The notes under the pieces: model-generated
What the model was told of the DNA's origin: nothing
Databases searched by the model: none
Seen by the model: only the letters and a program-made list of their open reading frames with translations
Made by a program: the position numbers and the translations under genes
NCBI GenBank assembly: GCA_036381595.1
Contig: DASVCN010000020.1
Coordinates: 1 to 64,000, forward strand
From: Trueperaceae bacterium
GTDB lineage: Bacteria > Deinococcota > Deinococci > Deinococcales > Trueperaceae
Reading direction: 5' to 3'
DNA length: 64,000 nt
Shown: one piece after another, positions 35,178 to 45,897 of the stretch
Layout: each line of letters starts with the position of its first letter
How positions within the stretch are numbered: the first letter of the stretch is position 1

Positions 35178-36020
35178 TCAGTCGGAGAGTTCCTGGATGT
35201 CCTCCTCGGAGAGCTCGAGGCCGCTGGCCGCGATGTTCTCCTCGAGATGGGACACTTTCGAAGTGCCGGGGATGGGCAGCTGCACCGGGGAGCTCTGCAG
35301 GAGCCAGGCGATAGCGACCTGGGCCGGGGTCGCGTCGTGGCGGGAAGCGATCTCCTCGACCGCGCCCTGAAGTTTGCCGGCATCGAGCGGGCCCCAGGGG
35401 ATGAAGCCGACACCCAACTCTTGGCACCTCTCGAGCACTGCCTGCGAGCCGCGCTGCTCCAGGCTGTACCGGTTCTGTACCGAGACGATGTCCGTTATCT
35501 GCAGTGCGGTTTCCAGCTGCTCGACGCTCACGTTCGACAGGCCGACGAAGCGGATGAGCCCCTCCCGCTGCCACTCGGCGATGGCGCCCACCGACTCCTC
35601 GAACGGCACCTTCGGATCGGGACGGTGGAACTGGTAGAGGTCTATCCTCTCCACGCGCAGCCGGCCTAGACTGCCCTCGAGCGCCTCCCGCAGGTGCTCG
35701 GGCCTGCCGTCCGGCTCCCACTTGCCCGGTCCCGGCCTCAGCAGGCCACCCTTGGTGGCGATGATCAATCCGTCTGGATAGGGGTGCAGGGCTTCGGCTA
35801 TGAGTTCCTCGCTCACGTTTGGGCCGTACGAGTCGGCCGTGTCGATGAAGTCGACTCCCAGCTCGACCGCACGGCGGATCACCCGGATGGCTTCAGAACG
35901 GTCGGCGGGCGAGCCCCAGATCCCTTCGCCCGTCACTCTCATCGCGCCGAAGCCGAGGCGGTGGATCTCCTGTTCACCGCCCAGACGGAAGGTATCGCTT
36001 CTGTTCATTCTCGCCGTCAT
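35178..36020 (-). CDS. Aldo/keto reductase
   Basis: 280 residues. AKR tetrad visible: DFIDTADSYGP (Asp, Tyr), IIATKGG (Lys) and YQFHRPDP (His). C-terminal cofactor-binding IPGTSKVSHLEENI. Resembles the YdbC/Tas-like short AKRs, which lack long loops. The start could be 36020 or an internal ATG at 36008. The reaction is unknown. Confidence 0.88.
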   Translation of the reverse strand: MTARMNRSDTFRLGGEQEIHRLGFGAMRVTGEGIWGSPADRSEAIRVIRRAVELGVDFIDTADSYGPNVSEELIAEALHPYPDGLIIATKGGLLRPGPGKWEPDGRPEHLREALEGSLGRLRVERIDLYQFHRPDPKVPFEESVGAIAEWQREGLIRFVGLSNVSVEQLETALQITDIVSVQNRYSLEQRGSQAVLERCQELGVGFIPWGPLDAGKLQGAVEEIASRHDATPAQVAIAWLLQSSPVQLPIPGTSKVSHLEENIAASGLELSEEDIQELSD

Positions 36021-36101
36021 CGGAACTCCCCTCTCCCCCTTCCAACCCTAACCGAATGCGGGCGGTGGCTCGGTCGCTCACTGAGACCGGCACTCGACGG
36101 A

Positions 36102-36266
36102 GCCTGCGGCGCTCTCGGGTCCCTGCGCGGCACAGAGCCTCGCTGCTTGTGCGCGCGCCTGTTCGGCACCAGGCCTGCGGCGCTCGCGAACACCTGCCCG
36201 GCACATAGCCTCGCTGCTTGTGGGCGCCTGCTCGGCACTAGGTCTGACCCGTGGCGCTCGCCGGGC
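36102..36266. repeat. 69-bp higher-order tandem repeat (2.4 units) in a 318-bp intergenic gap
   Basis: Unit 1 (36102-36170) and unit 2 (36171-36239) are similar over their full length, and a partial third follows. Each 69-bp unit consists of two related halves of about 34-35 bp, both starting CGGCAC: one contains AGCCTCGCTGCTTGTG, the other GGCCTGCGGCGCTCGC. This alternation resembles the two sub-types in the 31-bp array at 27821. The rest of the gap between the two divergent genes shows no other feature. Confidence 0.8.
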
Positions 36267-36338
36267 CCCCGCCCGTTCCACTGGTAGATTGGGCCGGGTA
36301 GTGAACAGACCGCTTCCCGTCCACCCCCACGCCCGACG

Positions 36339-37919
36339 ATGCCGGAACTGACCCGCCGCGAGAAGCACCTGGCCTTCGCGGGCGTGCTGACGGTGCTCTT
36401 CCTCGCCTCTCTCAACCTCACCGTCGTGGGGACGGCCCTACCGAGGATCATCGCCGAGCTCGAAGGCTTCCACCTCTACGCCTGGGCGTTCACCAGCTTC
36501 TCGCTCGCCTCAACCGTAACCCTGCCCATCTACGGTCGGCTCAGCGACATCTACGGCCGCCGTTCGATCCTCCTCTTCGGCATCGTCCTCTTCTCCCTGA
36601 GCAGCGTTCTCTCGGGCTTCGCCCAGAACATGCCGCAGCTCATCGCCTCGAGGGTCCTCCAGGGGATCGGCGGGGGAGCGTTGATGGGGATGGCGTGGGC
36701 AGCAATCGGCGACATCTTCAGCCCCCGCGAACGCGCCCAGTACCAGGGCTTCAACGGGGCGGCGTTCGGTATCAGTTCGGTGGTGGGCCCCATCGTCGGC
36801 GGTCTCATAACCGACACCCTGGGCTGGCGATGGGTCTTCTTCGTAAACGTGCCGGTCGCGATCGTGGCCTTCATCGTGATAAGCCGCTACCTGCCTCAAG
36901 GCGAAAGCCAACGAGGTCACGGGCTGGACCTGGCGGGTAGCCTGCTGCTGGTCCTCGGCCTGGTTCCGTTGCTCCTCGCACTCACCTGGGGTGGCGTGGA
37001 GCTGCCCTGGAGGTCGGCACCGATCCTGGGCCTGCTCCTCTTCTCGGCAGGGAGCATCGCACTCTTCGGATGGCGCCAGGCCCGAACTTCCTCCCCGATT
37101 CTGGCGCCAGCCCTCTTCCGCGACCCAACCTTCAACGTCGCCAACGCCACCAGCTTCCTCACCGGCGTCGGCCTCTTCGGCGCCGTCATCTACCTGCCGC
37201 TCTTCGTGCAGGGCGTTCAGGGCGGCAGCGCCGCGGCCAGCGGCTTCGCCCTGGCTCCGCTCATGTTCGGGATGATCATCAGCAGCACAGCCTCCGGCAT
37301 CCTCGTCACCCGTACCGGACGCTACAAGCCGTACATCCTGGGAGGCCTGGGGGTGATGGCGTTCGGCTTCTACCTCGCCAGCACCATGGGATCTCAGACG
37401 CCAACCTGGCACACGGTCATTTACATGGTCGTCCTGGGGCTGGGCATCGGTCCCACCAATTCGCTCCTGATCCTGGCGGTCCAGAACGCCTTGCCGCCGA
37501 ACCTGCTGGGAACGGTCACCAGCGCCAATCAGTTCTTCCGCCAGATCGGGGGCACGATCGGCGTAACGCTCTTCGGCACCCTCGTAACAGCCAGGGTCCG
37601 CCGGGGACTGGCGTCTTCGCTGCCCGCCGAGCTGCGCGCCCTGCCTCGAGGCGTCACGGAGGAGCTGGCAGACCCCAACCTGCTCACCAACCCCGAAGCG
37701 CTCGATCGGGCCCGGGAGACCGTCGCTTCGCTGGCCGGCCCGGGCCTATTCGGTCCATTCATAGAGAGCCTGCGCGAGGCCTTGGGGTCGGGCCTCAGCC
37801 TGGTGTTCCTCACCGACCTCGCCGTGACCGTCCTGGGCCTGCTCATAGGCCTGTGGCTGCCGCAACGTGAACTGAGGAGCGTCGAAATCCGCACCAGTGC
37901 TGCGCCAACGGATGACTGA
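36339..37919 (+). CDS. MFS drug exporter, DHA2 (14-TM) family
   Basis: 526 residues with about 14 membrane helices. DHA2 features: LNLTVVGTALPRIIAEL in helix 1, GRLSDIYGRRSILL in loop 2-3 and RVLQGIGGGALMGMAW in helix 4, GGLITDTLGWRWVFFVNVP after helix 5 (antiporter motif region). Probable proton-coupled multidrug export. It precedes the DinB-MarR pair, and a MarR regulator downstream of an exporter is a common arrangement. Confidence 0.9.
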   Translation: MPELTRREKHLAFAGVLTVLFLASLNLTVVGTALPRIIAELEGFHLYAWAFTSFSLASTVTLPIYGRLSDIYGRRSILLFGIVLFSLSSVLSGFAQNMPQLIASRVLQGIGGGALMGMAWAAIGDIFSPRERAQYQGFNGAAFGISSVVGPIVGGLITDTLGWRWVFFVNVPVAIVAFIVISRYLPQGESQRGHGLDLAGSLLLVLGLVPLLLALTWGGVELPWRSAPILGLLLFSAGSIALFGWRQARTSSPILAPALFRDPTFNVANATSFLTGVGLFGAVIYLPLFVQGVQGGSAAASGFALAPLMFGMIISSTASGILVTRTGRYKPYILGGLGVMAFGFYLASTMGSQTPTWHTVIYMVVLGLGIGPTNSLLILAVQNALPPNLLGTVTSANQFFRQIGGTIGVTLFGTLVTARVRRGLASSLPAELRALPRGVTEELADPNLLTNPEALDRARETVASLAGPGLFGPFIESLREALGSGLSLVFLTDLAVTVLGLLIGLWLPQRELRSVEIRTSAAPTDD

Positions 37920-37987
37920 GACGGTGACGGTTATGATAGGTGCATATGCGCTCGTCGTCGGAAACACCACAACAGGAGGGGGATGCG

Positions 37988-38485
37988 ATGGGACCGGCAC
38001 CCGAAGTCAGCCTGTTCGCTCACAGTGCCCGCATCATCCGACAGACGGTCGAGGTCAACATCGAAGGCATCTCCCACCCCGAGAGCCTCATCGCACCACG
38101 GCCGGCCGGCAGCTGCGCGAACTGGATCCTTGGCCACCTGGCACACAGCTACGAACAGACGCTCCCCCACCTCGGTCAGCCGAAGGTCGTGGATAACGGC
38201 ACGCTGGAACGCTACCGCCGCGGATCGGACCCGATCGGCGAAGGTTCGCCGGCATGCGACTTCGATGAGCTGCGCCGTATCTTCGCCGAGTCCAGCGACC
38301 GGATCGGAGCCGGACTGGCTTCGCTGAACGACGAGGCCCTGGCCACGACGAGCAACTACTTCGGCGGGAAGTCCGAGACTACACTGGCGAAGTTCCTGAA
38401 CTTCATCTTCTTCCACCAGGCCTATCACGCCGGTCAACTGGGGGTGCTGCGCAGGATCGTGGGCAAGGAGGGCGCGATACCTTGA
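37988..38485 (+). CDS. DinB-like family protein
   Basis: 165 residues. DinB/YfiT four-helix fold with metal-site His at GHLAHSYEQT and FHQAYHAGQLGVLRR. Members are putative metal-dependent thiol-transfer or hydrolase enzymes; the role here is unknown. The ATG at 37988 has a very strong AGGAGGGGG site. Its stop overlaps the TTG start of the MarR gene (TTGA). Confidence 0.88.
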   Translation: MGPAPEVSLFAHSARIIRQTVEVNIEGISHPESLIAPRPAGSCANWILGHLAHSYEQTLPHLGQPKVVDNGTLERYRRGSDPIGEGSPACDFDELRRIFAESSDRIGAGLASLNDEALATTSNYFGGKSETTLAKFLNFIFFHQAYHAGQLGVLRRIVGKEGAIP

Positions 38486-38964
38486 CGGAGAGAAGCGACG
38501 AGCGGCTGGACCGTGAGCGCGGGCTAGAGATAGCCCGCACCTGCACCTACTTCAACGTTCGCAAGGCGACCCGGATCCTGGGCGACCTCTTCGACGACGC
38601 CTTGCGTCCGCACGGCCTGAAGGGTACCCAGTTCTCGCTGCTCGTGGCGGTGAGCCTGGCCGAAGGACCAACCGTCGGCCGACTCGCCGAGATCCTCGCC
38701 GCAGACCGGACCACCCTAACCCGCACTCTCGCTCCGCTCGAGCGCGACGGCCTGCTCGAGAGCCGACCGGGTGAAGACAAACGGGAGCGACGACTCTACC
38801 TCACCGCCGAAGGCGACCGCCGACTCTGTGAAGCCAGCAGCGATTGGGAGCGGGCACAGCAGGCGATCGTCGAGGAGCTGGGAGCCGGCTCCTGGGAGGA
38901 CCTGATGACGGGCGTCCGGGCGGTGCACGGCATGGGGCGTACGGGGGAGACCGAGGCGACCTGA
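38482..38964 (+). CDS. MarR family transcriptional regulator
   Basis: 160 residues, winged HTH with recognition helix ADRTTLTRTLAPLERDGLL and wing DKRERRLYLTAEG. The TTG start overlaps the DinB stop, so its synthesis is coupled to DinB translation. Likely a repressor responding to a small ligand. The upstream exporter at 36339 and DinB gene are the natural targets, by inference. Confidence 0.9.
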   Translation: MTERSDERLDRERGLEIARTCTYFNVRKATRILGDLFDDALRPHGLKGTQFSLLVAVSLAEGPTVGRLAEILAADRTTLTRTLAPLERDGLLESRPGEDKRERRLYLTAEGDRRLCEASSDWERAQQAIVEELGAGSWEDLMTGVRAVHGMGRTGETEAT

Positions 38965-39166
38965 CGCCAGGCGCAGGCGGAAGCGTTCGGTTCGATACCG
39001 GCTACTGCTCGCACGTCGCCGCTCTCACCTTCGACCCGACGCCTTCCTCGCGTCCCGTCGGCTAGGGCAGAGAGAGCAGCCGGGAGTGAAGTCGGGCCCA
39101 GATTCCGTTCCTCGCTTCTCGATGACTCCCCGGCTCCCAGTAAGCTCGAACGATGACGGAGAAGCG

Positions 39167-40015
39167 ATGACGGAGAAAAGCACCCGGTTCCTCGACCGTG
39201 GCCGCCACCTGTGGCTGGGGCTAGCACTGATCGCCGTGATGTGGCCACTCAACTGGTTCCTCCCCGGCCTGCGGACGATGTTCCTCTTCTTCCCGCTCTG
39301 GCTGGGCTACATCCTCACCGTCGACGGCCTCGTGCTCCGCCGCAGAGGAAGTTCACTGCTCAGTCGGGCGGGACCGTCGGAGGCCGTCATGCTCTTCCTC
39401 ATCTCGGCGGTCTCCTGGTGGCTCTTCGAGGCGGTCAACCTCGTTCTGCACAACTGGCGCTACCTGGGGCGAGAGCTCATCGGCGACGCCGCCTACGCCC
39501 TCTTCGCCTCGGTGGCCTTCTCGGTCGTCATGCCGGCCGTGTTCGCCAGCGCCGAACTCGTTCGCGACAGCGCCTGGATCGAGCGGTTCGGGTCGGGCCC
39601 CCGACTGCGGCCGACCCGCCGCAATCTGCTGCTCCTCATCGCGATCGGGTTTGTGATGCTGGCGCTGTCGCTCGGCTTCCCCGACCTCTTCTTCCCGCTG
39701 ATCTGGGGCGCCATCTACCTTATCCTCGACCCGCTCAACCACCTGCTGGGCAAGGCCTCGCTGCTCGACCGGCTCGAGCGAGGCGATTGGCGGCCGGTCG
39801 CCTCGCTCGCCGCAGGCGCCCTGATGACCGGCTTCTTCTGGGAGCTCTGGAACTACTTCAGTTACCCGAAGTGGGTCTACGACATCCCGGGGGTGGGATT
39901 CCTCCACATCTTCGAGATGCCCTTGCTGGGCTACCTGGGCTACCTCCCGTTCGGGCTCGAACTGTTCGCCCTGTTCGCGCTGCTAAGGTGGAGACCGCTC
40001 GACCCGCAGTTGTAG
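39167..40015 (+). CDS. Integral membrane protein of unknown function
   Basis: 282 residues with about eight hydrophobic helices and many Trp. Notable segments are FFWELWNYFSYPKW and EMPLLGYLGYLPFGLELFAL near the C-terminus. No transporter or enzyme motif recognised. The ATG at 39167 is preceded by a near-duplicate of its own first codons (ATGACGGAGAA twice, 39152 and 39167), so the start could be either. Stands alone. Confidence 0.75.
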   Translation: MTEKSTRFLDRGRHLWLGLALIAVMWPLNWFLPGLRTMFLFFPLWLGYILTVDGLVLRRRGSSLLSRAGPSEAVMLFLISAVSWWLFEAVNLVLHNWRYLGRELIGDAAYALFASVAFSVVMPAVFASAELVRDSAWIERFGSGPRLRPTRRNLLLLIAIGFVMLALSLGFPDLFFPLIWGAIYLILDPLNHLLGKASLLDRLERGDWRPVASLAAGALMTGFFWELWNYFSYPKWVYDIPGVGFLHIFEMPLLGYLGYLPFGLELFALFALLRWRPLDPQL

Positions 40016-40093
40016 CTGCTGTTGGCTGGCGGCGTCACTCGCGTCACTCTCGGCGGCCGGGATCCGCTGGGGCCTCGTGCTACCCTCGGCCTC

Positions 40094-40624
40094 GTGAGCG
40101 ACGACCGGCTCTTCGTCTTCCTGCGGGCCGTCAACCTGGGCCGCGTCAACAAGGTGCCGATGAAGCAGCTCGTGGCCGAGGCAGACGCCGCCGGCCTCGG
40201 CGAGTGCCGTTACCTCTTGCAGAGTGGAAACCTGATCTTCCCCGGCTTCACCCGCGACCCAGTCGGCCTGAAGAGCGCGCTCGAGCGGCTGATCCTCGAC
40301 CGCTTCGCGGTGACGACGGCGGCGGTGACGCGGAAGCCCCGAGAACTCCGCAGACTGGTCGAAGCCAACCCGTACGAAACCCCGGAAGGCGGCAGCATCC
40401 AGGTGGCGATGTGGGACGAGGAACCGGACGCCGAGGGTCTCGCGGAGCTGGCCTCAGGCGACTACGGCGAAGACCTCCTCTGCCTCACCGAAGGTGCCGC
40501 GATCATCAGGTACGCCAGCAGTTCGCACCGTTCGAAGCTGAGCAACAGCCTCATCGAGCGGAGGTGGCGAGTAGCCTCGACCCTCCGGAACATCAGGACG
40601 CTGGAGCGACTCCTGGACGTATAG
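40094..40624 (+). CDS. DUF1697 family protein
   Basis: 176 residues. The opening FVFLRAVNLGRVNKVPMKQL and YLLQSGNLIF are the DUF1697 signature. Function unknown. The GTG at 40094 places the family N-terminus correctly; the open frame before it has no similarity. Confidence 0.88.
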   Translation: MSDDRLFVFLRAVNLGRVNKVPMKQLVAEADAAGLGECRYLLQSGNLIFPGFTRDPVGLKSALERLILDRFAVTTAAVTRKPRELRRLVEANPYETPEGGSIQVAMWDEEPDAEGLAELASGDYGEDLLCLTEGAAIIRYASSSHRSKLSNSLIERRWRVASTLRNIRTLERLLDV

Positions 40625-40709
40625 GAGCACGTATGGGAGCGGCGTGCGGACGGCGTCCGCCAGCGGGCATGGTGTACGCGCCTACCGTACGCCGCCACGG
40701 CCGCTCGCG

Positions 40710-40733
40710 ACTTTCCACTTTCGACTTTCGACT
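40710..40733. repeat. 7-bp tandem repeat before the RibD-like gene
   Basis: ACTTTCC, ACTTTCG, ACTTTCG, then ACT: 3.4 copies of a heptamer ending 10 nt before the ATG at 40744. AT-richer than its surroundings. It occupies the spot where a ribosome-binding site and spacer would sit, and no clear Shine-Dalgarno is present. Confidence 0.6.
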
Positions 40734-40743
40734 AGAGTTACTC

Positions 40744-41382
40744 ATGTCGAAGTTGAGGATGCGAATCTCGGTATCGCTCGACGGTTACGTCGCCGGACCG
40801 AACCAGAGCGTCGAGGAACCCCTCGGGGTCGGCGGCGAGGGGCTACACGAGTGGGTGGTGCCCCTGCAGGCCTGGCGGGAGCCGCACGGCAAGGAGGGCG
40901 GAGAGGTCAACGCGAGCAGCGCCATCTTCCAGGAGTCGCTGGAGAACATCGGCGCGACGCTGATGGGCCGGAACATGTTCGGCGGACATCCCGGCGACTG
41001 GGACGCCCAGAATCCGTGGAAGGGCTGGTGGGGCAAGAAACCGCCCTTCCACCACCCGGTCTTCGTCGTCACCCACTATCCGCGCGAACCGCTCGAGCTC
41101 GACGACACCACCTTCACTTTCGTCACCGGAGGCATCGAAACCGCCCTGGAGGAGGCGCGGAAGGCTGCCGGAGGCAAGGACGTGGCCCTCGCCGGAGGCG
41201 CGGACATCTGCAACCAGTACCTCGCGGCCGGACTGGTGGACGAGATGCTGCTCCACCAGGTGCCTATCCTGCTAGGCGGCGGCGAGCGACTGTTCGAAAG
41301 GGTGGGAGACGATCTGCACGGGCTTCGGCTGGTCCGGACGGTCGCCACTCCCGAAGTCGTGCACTTGAAGTTCGCCCGCTGA
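40744..41382 (+). CDS. Dihydrofolate reductase-like (RibD C-terminal) family protein
   Basis: 212 residues. The ISVSLDGYVAGPNQSVEEPLG opening, GRNMFGG, FVVTHYPREPL and DVALAGGADICNQYLAAGLVDE are typical of the RibD C-terminal/DHFR-like group of NADPH reductases of unknown substrate. It ends 3 nt before the stop of the convergent permease gene. Confidence 0.9.
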   Translation: MSKLRMRISVSLDGYVAGPNQSVEEPLGVGGEGLHEWVVPLQAWREPHGKEGGEVNASSAIFQESLENIGATLMGRNMFGGHPGDWDAQNPWKGWWGKKPPFHHPVFVVTHYPREPLELDDTTFTFVTGGIETALEEARKAAGGKDVALAGGADICNQYLAAGLVDEMLLHQVPILLGGGERLFERVGDDLHGLRLVRTVATPEVVHLKFAR

Positions 41383-41385
41383 GCC

Positions 41386-42203
41386 TCAGCCTTTCACCGA
41401 TCCCGCCAGCAGCCCACGCACGAAGTACTTGCCCAGCACGATGTAGACGATGAGCGTGGGCAGGGCGGCGAGGATAGCGCCGGCCATCGGCAGATTCCAG
41501 TTGACCGCCTCGCCTCCCGCCAGGTTGGCGATCGCCACCGTTATCGGATGGGTGTCCTGGGTTGTAAGGGTGACGGCGAAGAGGAACTCGTTCCAGATCT
41601 GGGTGAACTGCCAGATGATGACGACCACGAAGCCGGAGATCGACAGCGGGAAGATCACGCGGCGGTAGATACCGAAGAAACCGGCCCCGTCGATCTTGGC
41701 AGCCTCGATCATCTCGTCGGGGATCTCGGCGTAGAAGTTGCGGAAGATGAGGGTCGTTATGGGCAGGCCGTAGACGATGTGGGTGAGGATCAGGCCACCC
41801 AGCGAACCGTAGAGCCCTATCGACGCCAGGAACTGGAAGAGGGGGATGAGGATGCTCTGGTAGGGGATGAACATCCCGAAGAGGATCAGCGGGAAGACGA
41901 CGTTCGCACCCGGGAAGCGCCACTTGGAGAGGACGTAGCCGTTGAGCGAGCCGAGTACAGCCGACCCTGCGGTCGCCGACACGGTGAGGATCAGGCTGTT
42001 CAGAAGCTGCGGCGAGAACGCACGCCAGGCGGTGACGAAGCTCCCCCAGTTCCAGGTGTCCGGCAGATGCCAGGTAGTCGACAGCTGGATCTCGGCGGGC
42101 GGCTTGAGAGCGGTGATCAACACCAGATATACCGGCAGCAGGAAGAAGGCCGAGGCGAGCGCCAGCAGCAGGTAGGTGCCCGGACCGGCACGTGTGCTCC
42201 CGG

Positions 42204-42207
<4 letters not shown>
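41386..42207 (-). CDS. Carbohydrate ABC permease, MalG type
   Basis: 273 residues with six hydrophobic segments and the EAA loop [20 protein letters not shown]. Inner-membrane half of a sugar importer. Its ATG overlaps the stop of the MalF-type gene (ATGA). Last gene of the operon; no ATPase gene follows. Confidence 0.92.
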
Positions 42208-43322
<1,115 letters not shown>

Positions 43323-43363
43323 CGCGTTGTTCCCGATCGGAAGATAGCCGGTTCTAAAGAGGA

Positions 43364-43387
43364 GCAGGGGCGGTCTCCCGCCCCTGC
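43364..43387 (-). terminator. Intra-operon hairpin between binding protein and permeases
   Basis: GCAGGGGCGG / CCGCCCCTGC, a perfect 10-bp stem with tetraloop TCTC, 17 nt after the binding-protein stop. Such hairpins partly terminate or protect the upstream mRNA so that the binding protein is made in excess. No T-tract. Confidence 0.65.
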
Positions 43388-43403
43388 CGCCTGGTCCGCT
43401 AGC

Positions 43404-44639
43404 TCAATCCCCTATGCCGACCTGGTTGGCCAGTTCCTGCGCGGCCGCGGCCGCGGCCTGCGGACTGCCACCCCCGGCCAGGCCCTGGATCACGCCCGGG
43501 AACTCGCTCATGAACGTTTCCGGAGCGACTACCCCGTGCTGCAGGCTGCCCACGAGAGTGTCGTTTCGGTAGTCCTCGAGAGCCGATTGCGAGTACTCGT
43601 TGTAGAGGCTCGCCTCCGTATCGAGCCGGGGCGAGATCGAGCCCTTGAGCGGGTTGAAGACGTTCTGCGCCTCGGCCGAGCCTACTAGCGTGAGCCACTC
43701 GACCGCGTTCTCGCGGTGCGGGGCGCCGACCGGGAGGCCGAACGAGTCGGAGAGGAGCATGAAGGTCCCGTCGGTCCCCGGGGAGGCGGCCCAGCCGAAG
43801 TCTTCGCCTGGCGTGAGGTCGAGGGTCGTGGTCATGTAGCCGGCGGCCCAGTCCCCCATCACGTTGAATGCCGCCTGGCCGTTCACGACCCGGTCGGTCG
43901 CCTGCTGCCAGGTGAGTCCGGCGGCGTCTTCGTTGGCGCACTCCATGACGTTGCTGAACGTCTCGAAGGTCTGCACCACCTGCGGGTCGTCGAACGCCAG
44001 TTCGCCGTCCCAGAGGCTCTGCCAGCCGTCGGCGCCCAGTTCGGCGAGCGCGACGGACTCCCACAGATGAACCTGGGTCCAGGGCTCACCGACCACCAGC
44101 GGCGTGACTCCGGCGTCCTGCAACGCCGGGCAGGTGGTGTCGACGAACTCCTGCCAGCTGCTCGGAGCCTCTACGCCCCACTCCTCGAGATTGGAGGGCA
44201 CGAACCACATCACGTTGGAGCGGTGGATGTTGACGGGAACGCTCCAGATCCCTTCGTCGGTACTGATCAGATCGATGAGACCCTGCGGGAAGGCCTCCAT
44301 CCAGCCCTGCTCCTCGAAGATGAAGGTGATGTCCTCCATCCGGTCGGCGGTGACCCAGGTGCCGATCAACTCCTGGCCGGCATGTACCTGGAACGAGTCG
44401 GGCGGTTCGCCGCCCAGCATCCTGGTCTTGAGCACGGCTCGGGCGTTTACGCCTGCCCCGCCGGTGACGGTGGCGTTGATGACCTCGGTCTCGGGATACT
44501 GCTGTTCGTAGAGGTCGATGAGCGCCTCGAGCGCCGGTCCTTCGTCACCGGCCCACCACGAGAAGATCTCGAGCTGATCTTCCTGAGCCCAGGCGAGCGT
44601 GAAGAACGTGATCGTCAACAGTGCCACTACTCTCTTCAT
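43404..44639 (-). CDS. Sugar ABC substrate-binding protein
   Basis: 411 residues. Signal peptide [18 protein letters not shown], then a type-1 extracellular solute-binding fold ([32 protein letters not shown]). The ATG at 44639 with GGAGAAG upstream gives a proper signal peptide. Ligand not assignable; an oligosaccharide or glucoside is likely from the family. Confidence 0.9.
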   Translation of the reverse strand: MKRVVALLTITFFTLAWAQEDQLEIFSWWAGDEGPALEALIDLYEQQYPETEVINATVTGGAGVNARAVLKTRMLGGEPPDSFQVHAGQELIGTWVTADRMEDITFIFEEQGWMEAFPQGLIDLISTDEGIWSVPVNIHRSNVMWFVPSNLEEWGVEAPSSWQEFVDTTCPALQDAGVTPLVVGEPWTQVHLWESVALAELGADGWQSLWDGELAFDDPQVVQTFETFSNVMECANEDAAGLTWQQATDRVVNGQAAFNVMGDWAAGYMTTTLDLTPGEDFGWAASPGTDGTFMLLSDSFGLPVGAPHRENAVEWLTLVGSAEAQNVFNPLKGSISPRLDTEASLYNEYSQSALEDYRNDTLVGSLQHGVVAPETFMSEFPGVIQGLAGGGSPQAAAAAAQELANQVGIGD

Positions 44640-44868
44640 CTCTTCTCCTAACCGTTGCCTCACAGACGAGATTCGTCAGCTCTTCCGAGTTCCGTTCAGA
44701 CATTGCGGAGTCCGGCTTTTCGCAGACCCCTTCCTATATCGCTACCTCCTCTTCGGGATTCACCGCTCGCACGGGCCACCATGCCGACGTCCCCTATCGT
44801 CGCTGCCGTTCGCCCCCCGCTCACCTGGCGGCCGCGCGGTTGCGGCTCTGATCGTTGTTCAGCTGTCG

Positions 44869-44897
44869 ATTGTACAGTTCGCGAGCGCGAATGTCAG
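44869..44897 (-). promoter_or_regulatory. Promoter with palindromic operator for the sugar importer operon
   Basis: Minus strand: CTGACA, 17 nt, TACAAT. A perfect inverted repeat TTCGCG-AG-CGCGAA (44878-44891) fills the spacer between -35 and -10, consistent with a repressor operator. The leader to the binding-protein ATG would be about 225 nt. No local regulator gene is seen. Confidence 0.6.
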
Positions 44898-44931
44898 GGT
44901 CGCCGGCAGCGGAAGCGGAGTTCGACCGGTC

Positions 44932-45897
44932 TTATCGGCCCAGTTCCTCCAGAGGTACGTCGACCTCGTAGGGCCCCTGGACGTAGGGGCCCACCGCGTA
45001 GGGATCGAAGAGTACGCGAACGCTCCAGGGGCTGATCACGAACGAATCGAGAAGCCACTCGGTCTCCTCCGTCACCTCGCCCTGCACGACCCAGGAGGCG
45101 CCTTGCCGCCTGAGTCCAGCGATTACGCTCCTGCGGATCGTGGCTTCGTCACACGTCCAGCCCAGTCGCTTCGGGACCTCGCAGATGCCACCTGCCGCTT
45201 CCCAGCCGCCGTCCACTCTGAGGAGCGTACGCGACTCACGGCGGCTGTTCGGGTGAGCGCCGCCAGTGTAGGTGTCGATGACGATGTAGTAGCTGACCAG
45301 GTCGGTGTCGAATCCGGCCAGATAGACGGTCCGCGAGTCGGTGTAGATACCGGCAGGGGTCCGGGGCAGCTCACGGCGCTGTAGCAGCCCCTCGGCCACG
45401 AACTCGTCGACGGCGAGATCGAAGGGTATCTCGCTCCACGGATCGGCGTAAAAGAAGGGCGCCCAACGCTGCACGGCGAAGCTGCCATCGGCAAGCCGAA
45501 GGCCGCCGAGGAGGACGCTGCCGACCGCTCGGAACTCGATCGGCTCGAGATCGTACAGGTAGAGCTGGCCGGCCCCCTGCGAGTCGAGTCCCCCGTCCGG
45601 CAGGAGGCCGGCGATGAAGGTCCACGTCTCGGTGACCACCTCCAACTCCCGCTGGTGCTCGATGTAGGGACCGGTGAGGGTGAGTTCGACGCTCGCCTCC
45701 TCGCCCGGTCCGGCGGGAGCCTCGAGCAGTTGCAGTTCGGCGCCGTCGGGAGGGAACAGGTGCAGCGAGGCGAGAAGCATCCTGCCCCGCTCGCTGGTCC
45801 CGACGTAGAGCGCGCCGTCGCTCGGCAGCGGAGGTTGCGCGGCGACGCTGCCGGTCAGCAGGAGGACCAGGAGGAGGCCGAGGGACCGGCGGATCAT
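44932..45897 (-). CDS. Secreted DUF3298-domain protein
   Basis: 321 residues with a signal peptide (MIRRSLGLLLVLLLTGSVAA) at the ATG 45897. The C-terminal ISPWSVRVLFDPYAVGPYVQ followed by GPYEVDVPLEEL is the DUF3298 motif found in RsiV-like and PdaC-like extracytoplasmic proteins. The middle part (YIVIDTYTGGAHPNS) also fits that family. Function unknown; no sigma factor gene is adjacent. Confidence 0.75.
   Translation of the reverse strand: MIRRSLGLLLVLLLTGSVAAQPPLPSDGALYVGTSERGRMLLASLHLFPPDGAELQLLEAPAGPGEEASVELTLTGPYIEHQRELEVVTETWTFIAGLLPDGGLDSQGAGQLYLYDLEPIEFRAVGSVLLGGLRLADGSFAVQRWAPFFYADPWSEIPFDLAVDEFVAEGLLQRRELPRTPAGIYTDSRTVYLAGFDTDLVSYYIVIDTYTGGAHPNSRRESRTLLRVDGGWEAAGGICEVPKRLGWTCDEATIRRSVIAGLRRQGASWVVQGEVTEETEWLLDSFVISPWSVRVLFDPYAVGPYVQGPYEVDVPLEELGR

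Noticed and set aside
39211-41382. 723-codon continuous frame
   Set aside because: It passes antiphase through the membrane protein and DUF1697 genes and only its last 212 codons (from ATG 40744) match a family. Those are annotated separately.
44640-44702. Upstream ORF in the leader of the sugar binding-protein gene
   Set aside because: A frame starting [12 protein letters not shown] overlaps the binding-protein start, but it has no ribosome-binding site and no junction like the other leaders, so there is too little support.
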